From an uncultured Desulfuromonas sp. (lineage in GTDB: Bacteria; Desulfobacterota; Desulfuromonadia; Desulfuromonadales; Desulfuromonadaceae): 64,000 nucleotides of DNA. The translations under genes and the position numbers were made by a program. This document shows, piece by piece, positions 7,384 to 16,494 of this stretch. Each line of letters opens with the position of its first letter. Positions within the stretch are counted from its first letter, which is position 1. The notes under the pieces were generated by a model. That model was not told where the DNA came from, ran no database searches, and saw only the letters and a program-made list of their open reading frames with translations. The stretch covers positions 1,064,001-1,128,000 of the forward strand of contig NZ_OY781461.1 of assembly GCF_963676955.1 (NCBI RefSeq), in the 5' to 3' direction.

Positions 7384-10300
7384 AGCACTCCCGGCAAAAC
7401 TCGCTGCACTGCTCCACCGTTAACGGCCGGCTGATAAAGTAGCCTTGACCGAACTGACACCCGCGCTGTTGGAGATAATCGAGTTGCTCCTGCTGCTCAA
7501 TCCCTTCAGCCACAACCATCAGATCCATTTTGCTGGCCAGCGCCAATGTGGACTCGGCAATGGCCGCATCACTGGCATCGGTGAGCAGATCATCGACAAA
7601 TGATTTATCAATCTTAAGACTGGAAATGGGGAATTTTTTCAGATAACTCAGCGAGGAGTAGCCGGTGCCGAAATCGTCGATGGCCAGACGCACACCGAGT
7701 TTTTGAAGACGCATCATGGTTTCAATGGACGACTGGATATCATACATCAACAGGCTTTCGGTAATCTCCAGTTCCAGCCACCCGGTCGGCACCCCGGTCT
7801 GTTCAAGGACCTTTTCAACACAGTGCACCAGGTCGTAATGGTGAAATTGCCGCGCTGAAATATTCACGGCGACCCGCAACTGGCGGCCATGCTCTTCATT
7901 CCACACGCGGATTTGCCGACAGGCGGAGCGCAGAATCCATTCGCCCATCGACACAATCAGTCCGGTCTCCTCCGCCAGCGGGATAAACTCCAGCGGCGAC
8001 ACCAGACCGCGCTCCGGATGATTCCAACGCAGCAGCGCCTCAAAACCGACGATACAGTTGTTCTGCAGATCAAGTTGCGGCTGGTAGTACAGCTCGAGCT
8101 GTTCGCGCCCCAAGGCATGGCGCAGATCATTCTCCAGCAACAGCAGCTCATGGGTTTTCAGATTCATGCTGCGTTCATAAAATTTATAGGTGTTGCGTCC
8201 GGCATCCTTGGCCTTGAACATGGCGATATCCGCGCATTTGATCAACTCATCCGGATCCTGAGCATCCACCGGGGCCACGGTGATGCCGATGCTCGCGGAC
8301 ACGTGCAGCGAATAATCATCGATCTGGAACGGTTGCGACAGGGCATCAATCACCCGCTGGGCCGTGTCGGCACCAACGACCGGCGTCACACAGTTGAACA
8401 ACAGGATGGCAAATTCATCGCCGCCTAAACGGGCCAGAACATCCTCGGAAGAGATCAGGCTCCCGGTGCGGCGTGCCACGGCCTGAAGCAGCTTGTCGCC
8501 AATGCTGTGACCAAGGGAATCGTTAATATTTTTAAAACGGTCGAGATCGATAAACAGCAGACTCAGATAACGGCCATGTCCCTCGGCATCGCCGACCGCC
8601 GCTTCCAGCACCTCGGTAAAACGCAATCGGTTGGGCAACTGAGTAAGAGGGTCGTGAAACGCCAAATGGCTGAGTTGCTTGCGGTTCTCAGCCAGGGCCT
8701 CGTCCGCCTTGAGCCGTTCCAGCTCCGAGGCGGCCCGGGCGGCAACAATCGACAGAATCTCCCGGGCATCCGCCGGCAGATGCATGCGCTGACGGGAAAA
8801 ACCATTGAGCACACCGACCACTTTCTGCTCGGAATTGACCAGCGGGATACCGAAATAACTGTCGACGCCCATCTGCTTGAAATCGACATCATTCGGAAAC
8901 AAGTCACGCACCCCCGACGGATAAAAGCACACCTCGTTGCGAAACACCTTTTCACAGGGAGAGCCGAACAGCGGGTAAGAATAGTCGTCACGATAGCGCC
9001 CCTGAAACAACATCGACAGACACTCGACATGGCCACCCTCGTTAACAACGCCGATCAGGGCGCCATCCACTTCGAAATACAGGCACAGCTCACGGAGGAT
9101 CTTTTCAAAACAGGCTTTTCCCGTCGAACCGACCGTACTGGTCACCAGAGCATTGAGGGCCCGTTGCGCCTGTTTACGGTCGGAAATATTGCGCGCTACG
9201 CACACCACCATCGGCTGATCATCAAGACGCAACTGTTGCAGATTGAGCTCAAAAGGCAGCTTGCGCCCCTGCTTGGTCACCAGGGTTGTCTCGACCAGAT
9301 CCTGCATGGGCAGGTTTGATTCCATCGACATATAGCCGACATGGTCACGTAAAAACAGACTGTCAATGCCGGTGTCGATATCCATTGGTGTCATCTTCAG
9401 CAATTCACTGCGTGAATAGCCGAGCAGATCGCAGGCAACGCTATTGACTTCAACGAATGGCCCCAATTTTTGCTCATTATCAATGGTCGACATAAACACG
9501 GCATCATTGACATTATCAAACAACGCCTGGAAGCGATCGCGTTCGCGGGACAACTGGTTTTCGCGCTCCTCGATAGCCCGGGCCATGTCACGAACATGCT
9601 GCGCCAGGGCTGTCGCTTCGGCAAAGCCGCTGATCTCGACCGGCGCATCCCATTGCCCCTGGGCGATTTTTTGGACAGAGGCCTCAAGTTGCAACATCGG
9701 TTGGGACAGGCGACGGGCGACGGCAAACGCCACCAGCAAGGAGAGCACCACACAACTGACGCCGCCGAATAAAAACAGATTCTGCAGATAACGGATTTCC
9801 GCATAGGCCTGACGTTTCGGCTGCGACACCAACACCAGCCAGCCGGTTTCAGGAATAATCAGCACATTGCCGATATGCACTTCGCCGTTCCACACATAGT
9901 GGTAGCGTCCCTCAACCCCTTGCAAGCCTTTCTGTACCGGGACCAGCCCGCTCAAATCACTGTGCTCAGAGCCCGGCGGGTCACCACTGCGAAACAGCAC
10001 CCGGCCGTTGCGGCCGATCACGGCGATTTCAGAGGTGGCATCCGCAGGCAGATGACTGGTCAGGGCGGTAAGACGCTTGAGATTGAGATAGGCGAACAAC
10101 AGGTACTGATGGAACGGCTGGCACAGGGCGACGGCCGGCTCCCCGGTGACAATCGACGACACCACGCTTGACCAGTAACCGGAACGTTGCGCTTTGCCCT
10201 GTTTGACTTCATCGTTCTCGGACAAATCGTAACCGACAAAGGGTTGCCGTTGCGTTTCCAGGGCATGAGGCAAGCCGGCATAGAGGACGATGTCCTGATG

Positions 10301-10618
10301 ATCGAGGATGAAAATCGCCTCAATCTCTTCCGAACGGTTGACGACACTTTGCAAGCGAGCGTTCAAACCGGCATCACGACGAAAATCGTAGGTAGACAAT
10401 CCGGTGGTCATATGACGCAAGGTGGATTCGGGCTTGTCAATGATGAACTGGATGGCGGTACGGATACTTTTGGCCTGCTGAACCAACTGATGATCAAGCT
10501 GATCGCGGGTCTTATTGACAATAAAAGACAGGCTGAACAAGCCCACGACAAGCATGGGCAGACAAGAAACCAGAAGAAAGCGCCATAGCAGTGAAACTTT
10601 AAACGTATGAACGACCAT
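7349..10618 (-). CDS. Membrane sensor with HAMP, PAS, GAF, GGDEF and EAL domains
   Basis: 1089 residues from the ATG at 10618. In order: an N-terminal transmembrane helix; a periplasmic sensor region of about 250 residues; a second helix (LFLFGGVSCVVLSLLVAFAVA); HAMP; PAS (RFQALFDNVNDAVF); GAF (CFEKILRELCLYFEVDGALIGV); GGDEF with an intact RLGGDEF; and EAL with EALLRW, EITES, DDFGTGYSSL and EGIEQ all present. The position five residues before GGDEF is SSED, so there is no I-site. Both c-di-GMP synthesis and hydrolysis are possible; which dominates cannot be read. It follows citG on the same strand. The upstream spacer carries a perfect 16-bp palindrome. Confidence 0.9.
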   Translation of the reverse strand: MVVHTFKVSLLWRFLLVSCLPMLVVGLFSLSFIVNKTRDQLDHQLVQQAKSIRTAIQFIIDKPESTLRHMTTGLSTYDFRRDAGLNARLQSVVNRSEEIEAIFILDHQDIVLYAGLPHALETQRQPFVGYDLSENDEVKQGKAQRSGYWSSVVSSIVTGEPAVALCQPFHQYLLFAYLNLKRLTALTSHLPADATSEIAVIGRNGRVLFRSGDPPGSEHSDLSGLVPVQKGLQGVEGRYHYVWNGEVHIGNVLIIPETGWLVLVSQPKRQAYAEIRYLQNLFLFGGVSCVVLSLLVAFAVARRLSQPMLQLEASVQKIAQGQWDAPVEISGFAEATALAQHVRDMARAIEERENQLSRERDRFQALFDNVNDAVFMSTIDNEQKLGPFVEVNSVACDLLGYSRSELLKMTPMDIDTGIDSLFLRDHVGYMSMESNLPMQDLVETTLVTKQGRKLPFELNLQQLRLDDQPMVVCVARNISDRKQAQRALNALVTSTVGSTGKACFEKILRELCLYFEVDGALIGVVNEGGHVECLSMLFQGRYRDDYSYPLFGSPCEKVFRNEVCFYPSGVRDLFPNDVDFKQMGVDSYFGIPLVNSEQKVVGVLNGFSRQRMHLPADAREILSIVAARAASELERLKADEALAENRKQLSHLAFHDPLTQLPNRLRFTEVLEAAVGDAEGHGRYLSLLFIDLDRFKNINDSLGHSIGDKLLQAVARRTGSLISSEDVLARLGGDEFAILLFNCVTPVVGADTAQRVIDALSQPFQIDDYSLHVSASIGITVAPVDAQDPDELIKCADIAMFKAKDAGRNTYKFYERSMNLKTHELLLLENDLRHALGREQLELYYQPQLDLQNNCIVGFEALLRWNHPERGLVSPLEFIPLAEETGLIVSMGEWILRSACRQIRVWNEEHGRQLRVAVNISARQFHHYDLVHCVEKVLEQTGVPTGWLELEITESLLMYDIQSSIETMMRLQKLGVRLAIDDFGTGYSSLSYLKKFPISSLKIDKSFVDDLLTDASDAAIAESTLALASKMDLMVVAEGIEQQEQLDYLQQRGCQFGQGYFISRPLTVEQCSEFCRECFTADCTSPSPS

Positions 10619-10671
10619 GGTGTCCCCACAGGAAGAGGCGGCATCTGAAATGATACCGTCGGCATCAATCA

Positions 10672-10687
10672 ATACGTTTAAACGTAT
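10672..10687. promoter_or_regulatory. 16-bp palindrome upstream of the GGDEF-EAL gene
   Basis: ATACGTTTAAACGTAT is a perfect palindrome 54 bases before the start codon. Its right arm plus flank, TTTAAACGTATGA, recurs at 10598-10610 just inside the coding start. A further near-palindrome (ATAAG-AA-CTTAT) lies at about 10,720. It is a likely operator for an unknown regulator. Confidence 0.45.
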
Positions 10688-10734
10688 GATATAAGATTAA
10701 TCCGACCTCCTGTTTATATCATAAGAACTTATCA

Positions 10735-11574
10735 TTATACAGCGTCTTCTTCATCCAGCAGCTGATCCAGAGCGAAGGTCAGGGCCATCAAATCAGCCAC
10801 CCCGCCCATGGTCAGGTTCAGCTGTTGATAATGACGATTGCGCTGCACCAGCCACCCCTCCACCGAGTCACCGGCAGCCAGACGTTTTTCCAGAGCGACA
10901 CCATCGCTGCGGACCACCGCGGCACCATGCGCGCCGCACCGGTGATAGCTGGTGGTATCCTCGACCACTTGCATCAGCCGGGCCATCAAGGCGAGTCCGG
11001 CACGGGTTTCATCCAGTCCCTGACTGCGATAGTCACGATAACACGGCAGACCCTGCTCAAACACCGCAGGCAGCCCCTCTAGACATTCTCCGACAATTCC
11101 CGTGCAAGCGTAACGTTGCCGACAGCGTTCACCATGACTGTCCGGCCGATCATTATCGGCAAACAACAACCGAGTCACGCGGCGCAACGCATGACGCAGA
11201 TCGTGGCCACAGCGCAGGGCAAGCAGAACCAGACCGCTGAGAAACACATAGCCTTTGTGGGTATTGGTGCCGCAGTGGATCATCATGCGCTCTTCGGCGG
11301 CCAGGCCGATGGCACGGATGGCCTGTGGATCGAAGGGATCGAGCGAAACCTGCAGAAGATCATGATAATACAGGCGCAGCAGATCAATGGACTGCTGCAT
11401 GACGATCAGGTTGAGATCCTCATGGGAGCCGTTGTCGAGCACATCAACCAGACCGGGTTTGGGCGTCAGCAGCAACTCACGCCGCGCACCACGGCAGAAC
11501 GCGTCACTGAGCCGATCATCGGCTAACGTTTTGCAGATGGTGGTAAGCGGCGCGTATAACGGCATCCGGATCAT
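10735..11574 (-). CDS. citG: Triphosphoribosyl-dephospho-CoA synthase (CitG)
   Basis: 279 residues. CitG makes the precursor of the citrate lyase prosthetic group from dephospho-CoA and ATP. Family motifs are ARRELLLTPKPGLVDVLDNG near residue 30, HEDLN, and GTNTHKGYVFLSGL near 101; the His/Asp and TNTHKG residues are conserved in the family. It is the last gene of the citrate lyase operon and overlaps citX by 59 bases, which indicates translational coupling. The start could instead be the second Met, three codons later. Confidence 0.9.
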   Translation of the reverse strand: MIRMPLYAPLTTICKTLADDRLSDAFCRGARRELLLTPKPGLVDVLDNGSHEDLNLIVMQQSIDLLRLYYHDLLQVSLDPFDPQAIRAIGLAAEERMMIHCGTNTHKGYVFLSGLVLLALRCGHDLRHALRRVTRLLFADNDRPDSHGERCRQRYACTGIVGECLEGLPAVFEQGLPCYRDYRSQGLDETRAGLALMARLMQVVEDTTSYHRCGAHGAAVVRSDGVALEKRLAAGDSVEGWLVQRNRHYQQLNLTMGGVADLMALTFALDQLLDEEDAV

Positions 11575-12061
11575 GGCGTTTACTCCTTATACAGTCGACG
11601 GCATTGGCCTCGCACACCAGGCAGGCGCGGGCCGGGTAGCCTAACGCCTGACGATGGATCGGGCCACTGAGCGTCCCGTACACATCAATATCAAGCAGTC
11701 GGGCGAACGGACGTGACAATTCCACATCAATGGCGACCTGCTTGCAGCGAATCGCATCCCGGGAGCTGATCAACACGCTGTAGAAACCGGCGCGATCACG
11801 ACTGTGCAGGACCGTCACCGCCTGCAACCGATGTTCAAGCTGTGCCTGCGCCCAAACCACCAGGGCCTCACAGCCCTCGGGCGCCTTGTCGGCCCCGGGA
11901 ACATTGGTGGCCACCTGGATCACTGCGGCATGGCCCGACTGGATAAACCGGTCGATCTCCCATTGCCGCTGTTCCCGGGCATCGAGCAGATCACGCCTTA
12001 ATCCGTCGCACACAATCGATGATGGTTCCGTCTCGATATTCAATGACTGCAATAACATCAT
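11516..12061 (-). CDS. citX: Apo-citrate lyase phosphoribosyl-dephospho-CoA transferase (CitX)
   Basis: About 181 residues. CitX attaches the prosthetic group to the acyl carrier subunit CitD. Typical signatures are LLDAREQRQ near the N-terminus, VATNVPGADK, LDIDVYG, and the C-terminal GYPARACLVCEANAVDC with its paired cysteines. It overlaps the end of citF by 71 bases as drawn. A GTG about 16 codons into the frame is an alternative start that would shorten the overlap. CitX separate from CitG is the arrangement known from E. coli. Confidence 0.85.
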   Translation of the reverse strand: MMLLQSLNIETEPSSIVCDGLRRDLLDAREQRQWEIDRFIQSGHAAVIQVATNVPGADKAPEGCEALVVWAQAQLEHRLQAVTVLHSRDRAGFYSVLISSRDAIRCKQVAIDVELSRPFARLLDIDVYGTLSGPIHRQALGYPARACLVCEANAVDCIRSKRHDPDAVIRAAYHHLQNVSR

Positions 12062-13529
12062 CCTCGAACTCCACAGGTTTGGGTTGGCCGGTCAGGGCAA
12101 GAATCTCTTTGTGCAACTGGCGAATATCCTTCACCGGCAGATGGCGTTTCTCCAGTTCGCGCCGCAGGTCGGCATGGCGCTCATTGACGGCAATACCGCG
12201 CTCGGTGACAATGACATCGATGGTTTCTCCCGGCGTGGTGATCGTCGTCACGGCATCGCGAATGATCGGCAGCCGACCACGAATGGACGGCACCGTGATC
12301 ACCGACAACTTGGCTCCGGCAGCGGTATCACTATGGCCACCGGTGTTGTGGAGCAGATAGCCGTTGGACTCGGTATTCACATTGACGTTGAAATCCACGT
12401 CCACCTCGGTGGCACCGAGAATCACGACATCGAGCTGATTGACCACCGCCCCCCGATTGAACGGGTTGGCATACATATCGGCATCGATCTCAACATGGCC
12501 GGGATGGCGGCCGATGGACTGCACCGCCTTCAGATCAAAGCACTGCACGTCAAACAAACTGCGAAACAGATCGTGTTCGAGCATATCGACAAAATAGCCG
12601 GTGATGCCGCCACTGCCGAAGCTGCCCTTGATATGGCTGGCGAGCATCTTGTCGCGCACCCGCTCGGCCACGGCCAGGCTGGTGCCGCCGCTGCCGGTTT
12701 GAAACGAAAATCCGTCACACAGCAGGCCCGACGCTTCAATCACCTCAGCCGCATACCCGGCAATCATCAGGCCGATGGGATCGGTGGTGGTGCGGGTGGT
12801 GGTGGAGACAATTTTCTGCGGGTCACCAAGGCGTTCCACTTCAACCACGTAGTCCACCTGGGTCTGGGCAATGGAGATCGGTGCGACCGGGTAGGGCTGC
12901 AGATTGTCGGTCACCACAATGACGGTCTGGGCATAGTCGGCATCGACTTTGGCATAGCCGAGAGAACCACAGGCTGACGGCCCGGAAAACCCATTGATGT
13001 TGCCGTACCGGTCACAGCAGGGTGCGGCAATAAACGCTACATCCACCCGCACCTCGCCACTCATCAGAGCACGTGCCCGGCCACCATGGGTGCGTACCGT
13101 GATGGGGCAGGTGATCTCCCCCTTGCTGGCCATCTCGCCGATCAGACCATTGACACCGCACTCAAACGCGGCAATGGTGCCGTCGTGAAGGTAGGGCAAC
13201 AGCTCGGCATGTACCGGATGGATCGAGCTCGAGGCGATGACGATATCCCGCAAGCCCAGAGCGTGAATGGCGCGCACCACCATGCCGAGCAGGGCATCGC
13301 CGTTACGCAGGTGATGGTGGGTAGCAATGCACATGCCGTCCTTGAGCCCGGCGGCTTCAATCGCCTCGGTCAGTGACGCCATCACCTTGCTGTGACCGGG
13401 GTTAATCCGTCGCATCGGCCGACTGGCCCGTTGCTGATCCGGTTGCCGTGAAAACGGATCCTGGTAGGGCTGACAGGTCCGACCGTGAAACGACTCCGGA
13501 ATCCAGCGTCCCAAACTAGTGCGCGCCAT
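11991..13529 (-). CDS. citF: Citrate lyase alpha subunit, citrate:acetyl-ACP transferase
   Basis: 512 residues, normal for CitF. The protein swaps acetyl for citryl on CitD. It belongs to the CoA-transferase superfamily; visible landmarks are THHHLRNGD near residue 70, the THGGRARAL stretch, FGSGGITGYFVDML, and the NVNVNTESNGYLLHNTGGHSDTAAGAKL block near 390-410. The start overlaps the end of citE by 14 bases. Without the beta subunit and charged CitD it is inactive, and all of these are encoded in the same operon. Confidence 0.93.
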   Translation of the reverse strand: MARTSLGRWIPESFHGRTCQPYQDPFSRQPDQQRASRPMRRINPGHSKVMASLTEAIEAAGLKDGMCIATHHHLRNGDALLGMVVRAIHALGLRDIVIASSSIHPVHAELLPYLHDGTIAAFECGVNGLIGEMASKGEITCPITVRTHGGRARALMSGEVRVDVAFIAAPCCDRYGNINGFSGPSACGSLGYAKVDADYAQTVIVVTDNLQPYPVAPISIAQTQVDYVVEVERLGDPQKIVSTTTRTTTDPIGLMIAGYAAEVIEASGLLCDGFSFQTGSGGTSLAVAERVRDKMLASHIKGSFGSGGITGYFVDMLEHDLFRSLFDVQCFDLKAVQSIGRHPGHVEIDADMYANPFNRGAVVNQLDVVILGATEVDVDFNVNVNTESNGYLLHNTGGHSDTAAGAKLSVITVPSIRGRLPIIRDAVTTITTPGETIDVIVTERGIAVNERHADLRRELEKRHLPVKDIRQLHKEILALTGQPKPVEFEDDVIAVIEYRDGTIIDCVRRIKA

Positions 13530-14439
13530 AGATCACCTCATCATCGAGTTCATACTCCAACAAGCCCTGGGAGACGGCGGTTTTGATCATCCGCGCCGCC
13601 CGCTTGACCACCGGCGCATCGACCATTTTGCCGTCAAGGGAGATCACGCCGGTGCCCATTTCACGCGCCCGGATAATCGCCTCAATCACCTGCAGGGCGT
13701 AATTGATCTCCTCCTGTTTCGGTGCAAAGACGGCATGAACCACGGCAATCTGGCGGGGATTGACCAACGATTTGCCGGTAAAACCGAGATTTTTGATCAA
13801 TTCCACTTCATTGTGAAAACTGTCCATATCGCCGACATCGGCAAAGATGGTGTCGATGGCCTGAATGCCTGCGGCCTTGGCGGCCCACAACACCCGCGCC
13901 CGGGCATGAAACAGCTCTTCGCCCCCCTTGGTCCGCTCAATCTCCATGCTGGCGGTGTAATCCTCAGCACCAAACGCCAGGGCAATCACCCGCGACGAGC
14001 AGCGAGCGATTTTGATGGCATTGATCACCCCCAAAGCGCTCTCAATGGAGGGGATCACTTTAAACGTGCCAATGGTGACCCCAAGCTCCTCTTCCATCTC
14101 GGTGAGCAGGGTATCAAGACGCTCGACAATCTCCGGCGTGTCGGCCTTGGGCAGGCGAATCCCGTCCGGCCGTGACGGCAACACCTGACGCAGATCGTCA
14201 TGCCCCCACGGCGTGTCCAGCGCGTTAATGCGCACAAACACCTCTTTATTGCGGTCGACATAGCAGGCAATAAAACGGCTGACCAGAATCCGCGCGGCAT
14301 CTTTTTCGTTGAGAGGAACCGCATCCTCCAGATCAATAAACACCGCATCACAGGGAAACAACGGCACATTCTGCAACATCGACGGCATATTGCCCGGCAC
14401 ATAGAGCAGAGAACGCCGCAGGGAAAGCTCATCCTTCAT
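13516..14439 (-). CDS. citE: Citrate lyase beta subunit, citryl-ACP lyase
   Basis: 307 residues. CitE cleaves citryl-ACP to oxaloacetate and acetyl-ACP with Mg2+. HpcH/HpaI-type aldolase features are present: RRSLLYVPGN at the N-terminus, DAVFIDLEDAV with the metal-binding acidic residues, VFVRINALDTPWG with the catalytic Arg, GIRLPKA and IESALGVINA. The gene lies 3 bases after the PPC-domain gene and overlaps citF, so it sits in the middle of one transcript. Confidence 0.94.
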   Translation of the reverse strand: MKDELSLRRSLLYVPGNMPSMLQNVPLFPCDAVFIDLEDAVPLNEKDAARILVSRFIACYVDRNKEVFVRINALDTPWGHDDLRQVLPSRPDGIRLPKADTPEIVERLDTLLTEMEEELGVTIGTFKVIPSIESALGVINAIKIARCSSRVIALAFGAEDYTASMEIERTKGGEELFHARARVLWAAKAAGIQAIDTIFADVGDMDSFHNEVELIKNLGFTGKSLVNPRQIAVVHAVFAPKQEEINYALQVIEAIIRAREMGTGVISLDGKMVDAPVVKRAARMIKTAVSQGLLEYELDDEVIYGAH

Positions 14440-14442
14440 GGC

Positions 14443-14910
14443 TTAATCCTCCAGGTAGATGGTCGAAATCCCGCCGCTTTGCGACATATGGCGTTCCACG
14501 CCGGCACCATGGAATTCACTGAGCATGATTTCGCAACAGGCAAACACCCGCGCATCAAACAGGTGACCACCGATCACCTCACCGGAGGAACGCGACATGA
14601 GGATATGCAGATGGCAATCACACTGGCTCTGATCATTGGGCACCATGTTGCCTTCGAGACCAAGCAGCTCCAATGGGCCCTCCACATCGTGGACCGTCAT
14701 GCGCGCCTCGGTAATCGGCAACCTGGCTCCGGCCTTGATACCGCGAAATGTCACCTGGGTGACCGAACCCACAGCAGAAAGGATCACGGCACTGCGCACA
14801 CCCGCCTCAGCGGCAAAACGGCGCAGAGATTCCACCAGCCACTCGCCCTGAGAGATCTTGACCAGAAAACGGCGCCCGCCGGAACATTCTTTAAACCACA
14901 CATTTTTCAT
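14443..14910 (-). CDS. PPC (DUF296) domain protein inserted in the citrate lyase operon
   Basis: 155 residues, a single PPC/DUF296 domain. Features are FLVKISQGEWLVESLRRFA, SAVILSAVGSVTQVTF, a beta region ending in LELLGLEGNM, a CDCHLHILMS segment and VIGGHLFDARVFACCEIML. Bacterial stand-alone members are often trimeric and may bind metal through His residues, and plant members carry AT-hooks; no AT-hook is present here. The gene overlaps citD by 4 bases and is 3 bases from citE, so it is certainly co-expressed with citrate lyase. Function unknown; assembly, metal delivery or regulation of the lyase are guesses. Confidence 0.8.
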   Translation of the reverse strand: MKNVWFKECSGGRRFLVKISQGEWLVESLRRFAAEAGVRSAVILSAVGSVTQVTFRGIKAGARLPITEARMTVHDVEGPLELLGLEGNMVPNDQSQCDCHLHILMSRSSGEVIGGHLFDARVFACCEIMLSEFHGAGVERHMSQSGGISTIYLED

Positions 14911-15176
14911 TCATTCTCTCCCTGCGCCCTTCGGATTGCCGTTTCGATACGCGCATCAATGGCGTAGTCCAACGCCCCACGGTCACTGACCCGCACCTTG
15001 CCGCAAGCGACGCCGAGTTGCTCTAATTTCTCCTCAATGCGTTGCCGGATCAGGTGTTCGAACTGTTTAACAACCGTTGATTCGATCTCGATCACCAGCG
15101 TGTCAGCCGGTTCGACAAACACCATCAGGTCACTTGATTGCATGGTCCCTGCCTGAGCTTTACAACAAATCTCCAT
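14907..15176 (-). CDS. citD: Citrate lyase acyl carrier protein (gamma subunit)
   Basis: 89 residues, usual length about 95-98. CitD carries the 2'-(5''-phosphoribosyl)-3'-dephospho-CoA group. The attachment site is Ser14 within AGTMQSSD, matching the family's AGTxESSD. DRGALDYAIDARIETAIRRA is the expected C-terminal signature. The gene abuts citC (one-base overlap) and overlaps the PPC gene by four bases. Confidence 0.93.
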   Translation of the reverse strand: MEICCKAQAGTMQSSDLMVFVEPADTLVIEIESTVVKQFEHLIRQRIEEKLEQLGVACGKVRVSDRGALDYAIDARIETAIRRAQGENE

Positions 15177-16180
15177 CAGTGCCTCCCGGCCAGCGGACGA
15201 AGCCCGGTGAATGCGGCAGACTGCAGGTAATGCAACGTGGTTGACGGCACCAGTTTTTCCACCGTACTGACCGCGCGTTGCTGCAACAGCTTGCGGACCG
15301 TTGACGCGCTGATCACGCCGTCACTGGTGGTAACGCGGGGCACTTCAACAACATCAACACCCAGTGTCGGCAGAATTTTTTGCAGTGCCTCGTTGTAACG
15401 CCGGGTGATCTCACAATAGGGCTCACTGCCGATAAAGCGGCGGCAGATGGTAAACCGCGGAGCTAACTGGCGGGCAAACAGCACGGCATCAAGCTGATGC
15501 TGCTGCGCTTCCACCACAGCGCTGTCGCGGAGGAAATAACCGGGAAAGGTGATGGCGCTGACAGCGTAGGGGCCACTGGGCAGAACAGCGACATTGTCCA
15601 GATCAGCAACCCCCCGGCACACCAGGTCGTAACGCACTGCAAAGGGAAAACTTGAACTGTCCTCTTCCACCACAAACACATAAAGCCGATCCACCTGCTG
15701 AGACGCCGTTTCGATCAGATAACGATGGCCGAGGGTAAACGGGTTGGCATTGATCACCACGGCGCCGTTATTGCCGTGATAACGCGTATGCTGATGGCGC
15801 TCGACATAGGCGCTCAAACCCGGACCGTATTCGAGCAGCGCCACTTGATCGGTCAGACAGAGCAGACGGAAATTGGTGGCTTCAAAACTCAAGGCATGGT
15901 GTGGACGGGTGATCACAAAGAAGGTTTCAAGGCCGGCGGCAAAGCCATTTTTTATCAAAGCACCTACCAGCTCGCCAAACATCGGGCTGTCCTGCTCAGC
16001 AGGATCGATGGCGATCATCTTCAGCAACGCCCGCTGGCGCGCGCCACAGGCCACAATCTGGCCGCCGGCATCCCACACCGCCAGCAAGTCATCATGTTCC
16101 GGCTCATAGGCCAGATCAAAGCGGGCCAGGAACTGTTTCACCTCACCACGCTGTTCGTCCGTCATCACCTGTTGAACCAT
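15176..16180 (-). CDS. citC: [Citrate (pro-3S)-lyase] ligase
   Basis: 334 residues. CitC acetylates the thiol of the CitD prosthetic group using acetate and ATP, switching the lyase on. The N-terminal half resembles a GNAT acetyltransferase fold; the C-terminal half is a cytidylyltransferase-like domain with INANPFTLGHRYLIE (the HxGH region here reads TLGH) and the ISASTVRKLL motif near 285. It is the first gene of the operon. A TGTGCT/AGCACA hairpin lies 38 bases upstream, and no clear -35/-10 pair was identified. Confidence 0.93.
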   Translation of the reverse strand: MVQQVMTDEQRGEVKQFLARFDLAYEPEHDDLLAVWDAGGQIVACGARQRALLKMIAIDPAEQDSPMFGELVGALIKNGFAAGLETFFVITRPHHALSFEATNFRLLCLTDQVALLEYGPGLSAYVERHQHTRYHGNNGAVVINANPFTLGHRYLIETASQQVDRLYVFVVEEDSSSFPFAVRYDLVCRGVADLDNVAVLPSGPYAVSAITFPGYFLRDSAVVEAQQHQLDAVLFARQLAPRFTICRRFIGSEPYCEITRRYNEALQKILPTLGVDVVEVPRVTTSDGVISASTVRKLLQQRAVSTVEKLVPSTTLHYLQSAAFTGLRPLAGRH

Positions 16181-16217
16181 AGGTCATTCTCCCTTGAATG
16201 GGGTTCTGCCCCTCACA

Positions 16218-16235
16218 TGTGCTACCAACAGCACA
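16218..16235. promoter_or_regulatory. Short inverted repeat in the citC leader
   Basis: TGTGCT-accaac-AGCACA is a perfect 6-bp arm pair 38 bases before citC. It could be an operator or an mRNA hairpin near the ribosome binding site. Nothing in the sequence decides between these. Confidence 0.35.
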
Positions 16236-16431
16236 GGAGGTGTGCCGAAACCAAGGAATTGCAATAAAGACGCCTGATTTACTCCGCACGGCAAAATCCT
16301 GAATTTATCCTGTTTATTCAAATGGTTACACAAAAAGGCTTAAAAAGATTGTGCCGGCGGGTTTCAAGGAGATTTTTCAGGCCGAGACAGAGCGTCCCAA
16401 TATCGCACATCAGCGTCTCAGGATATGGCAG

Positions 16432-16459
16432 TGGTCCGGGGGAACCGGTGCCCCGACCA
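16432..16459. promoter_or_regulatory. Imperfect palindrome, likely enhancer site for the sensor operon
   Basis: TGGTC-(C)-GGGG at 16432-16441 pairs with CCCC-GACCA at 16451-16459. It sits 35-65 bases before the sigma-54 promoter of the sensor operon, where an NtrC-type activator would bind. A second arm pair, GAGAC/GTCTC, spans 16384-16419. As it lies upstream of the promoter it is better read as DNA symmetry than as an RNA leader. Confidence 0.4.
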
Positions 16460-16494
16460 GCGAGACTGGGGGGATTTCACCCGTCACACACGAT

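Noticed and set aside
11886-12977. 363-codon frame opposite citF
   Set aside because: Antisense shadow with His/Gly-rich composition typical of reversed high-GC coding sequence.
16384-16490. Hairpin-rich stretch considered as a riboswitch (cobalamin, TPP and c-di-GMP types)
   Set aside because: The conserved cores of those classes are absent, and the region lies upstream of the predicted promoter, so it would not be transcribed with the sensor gene.
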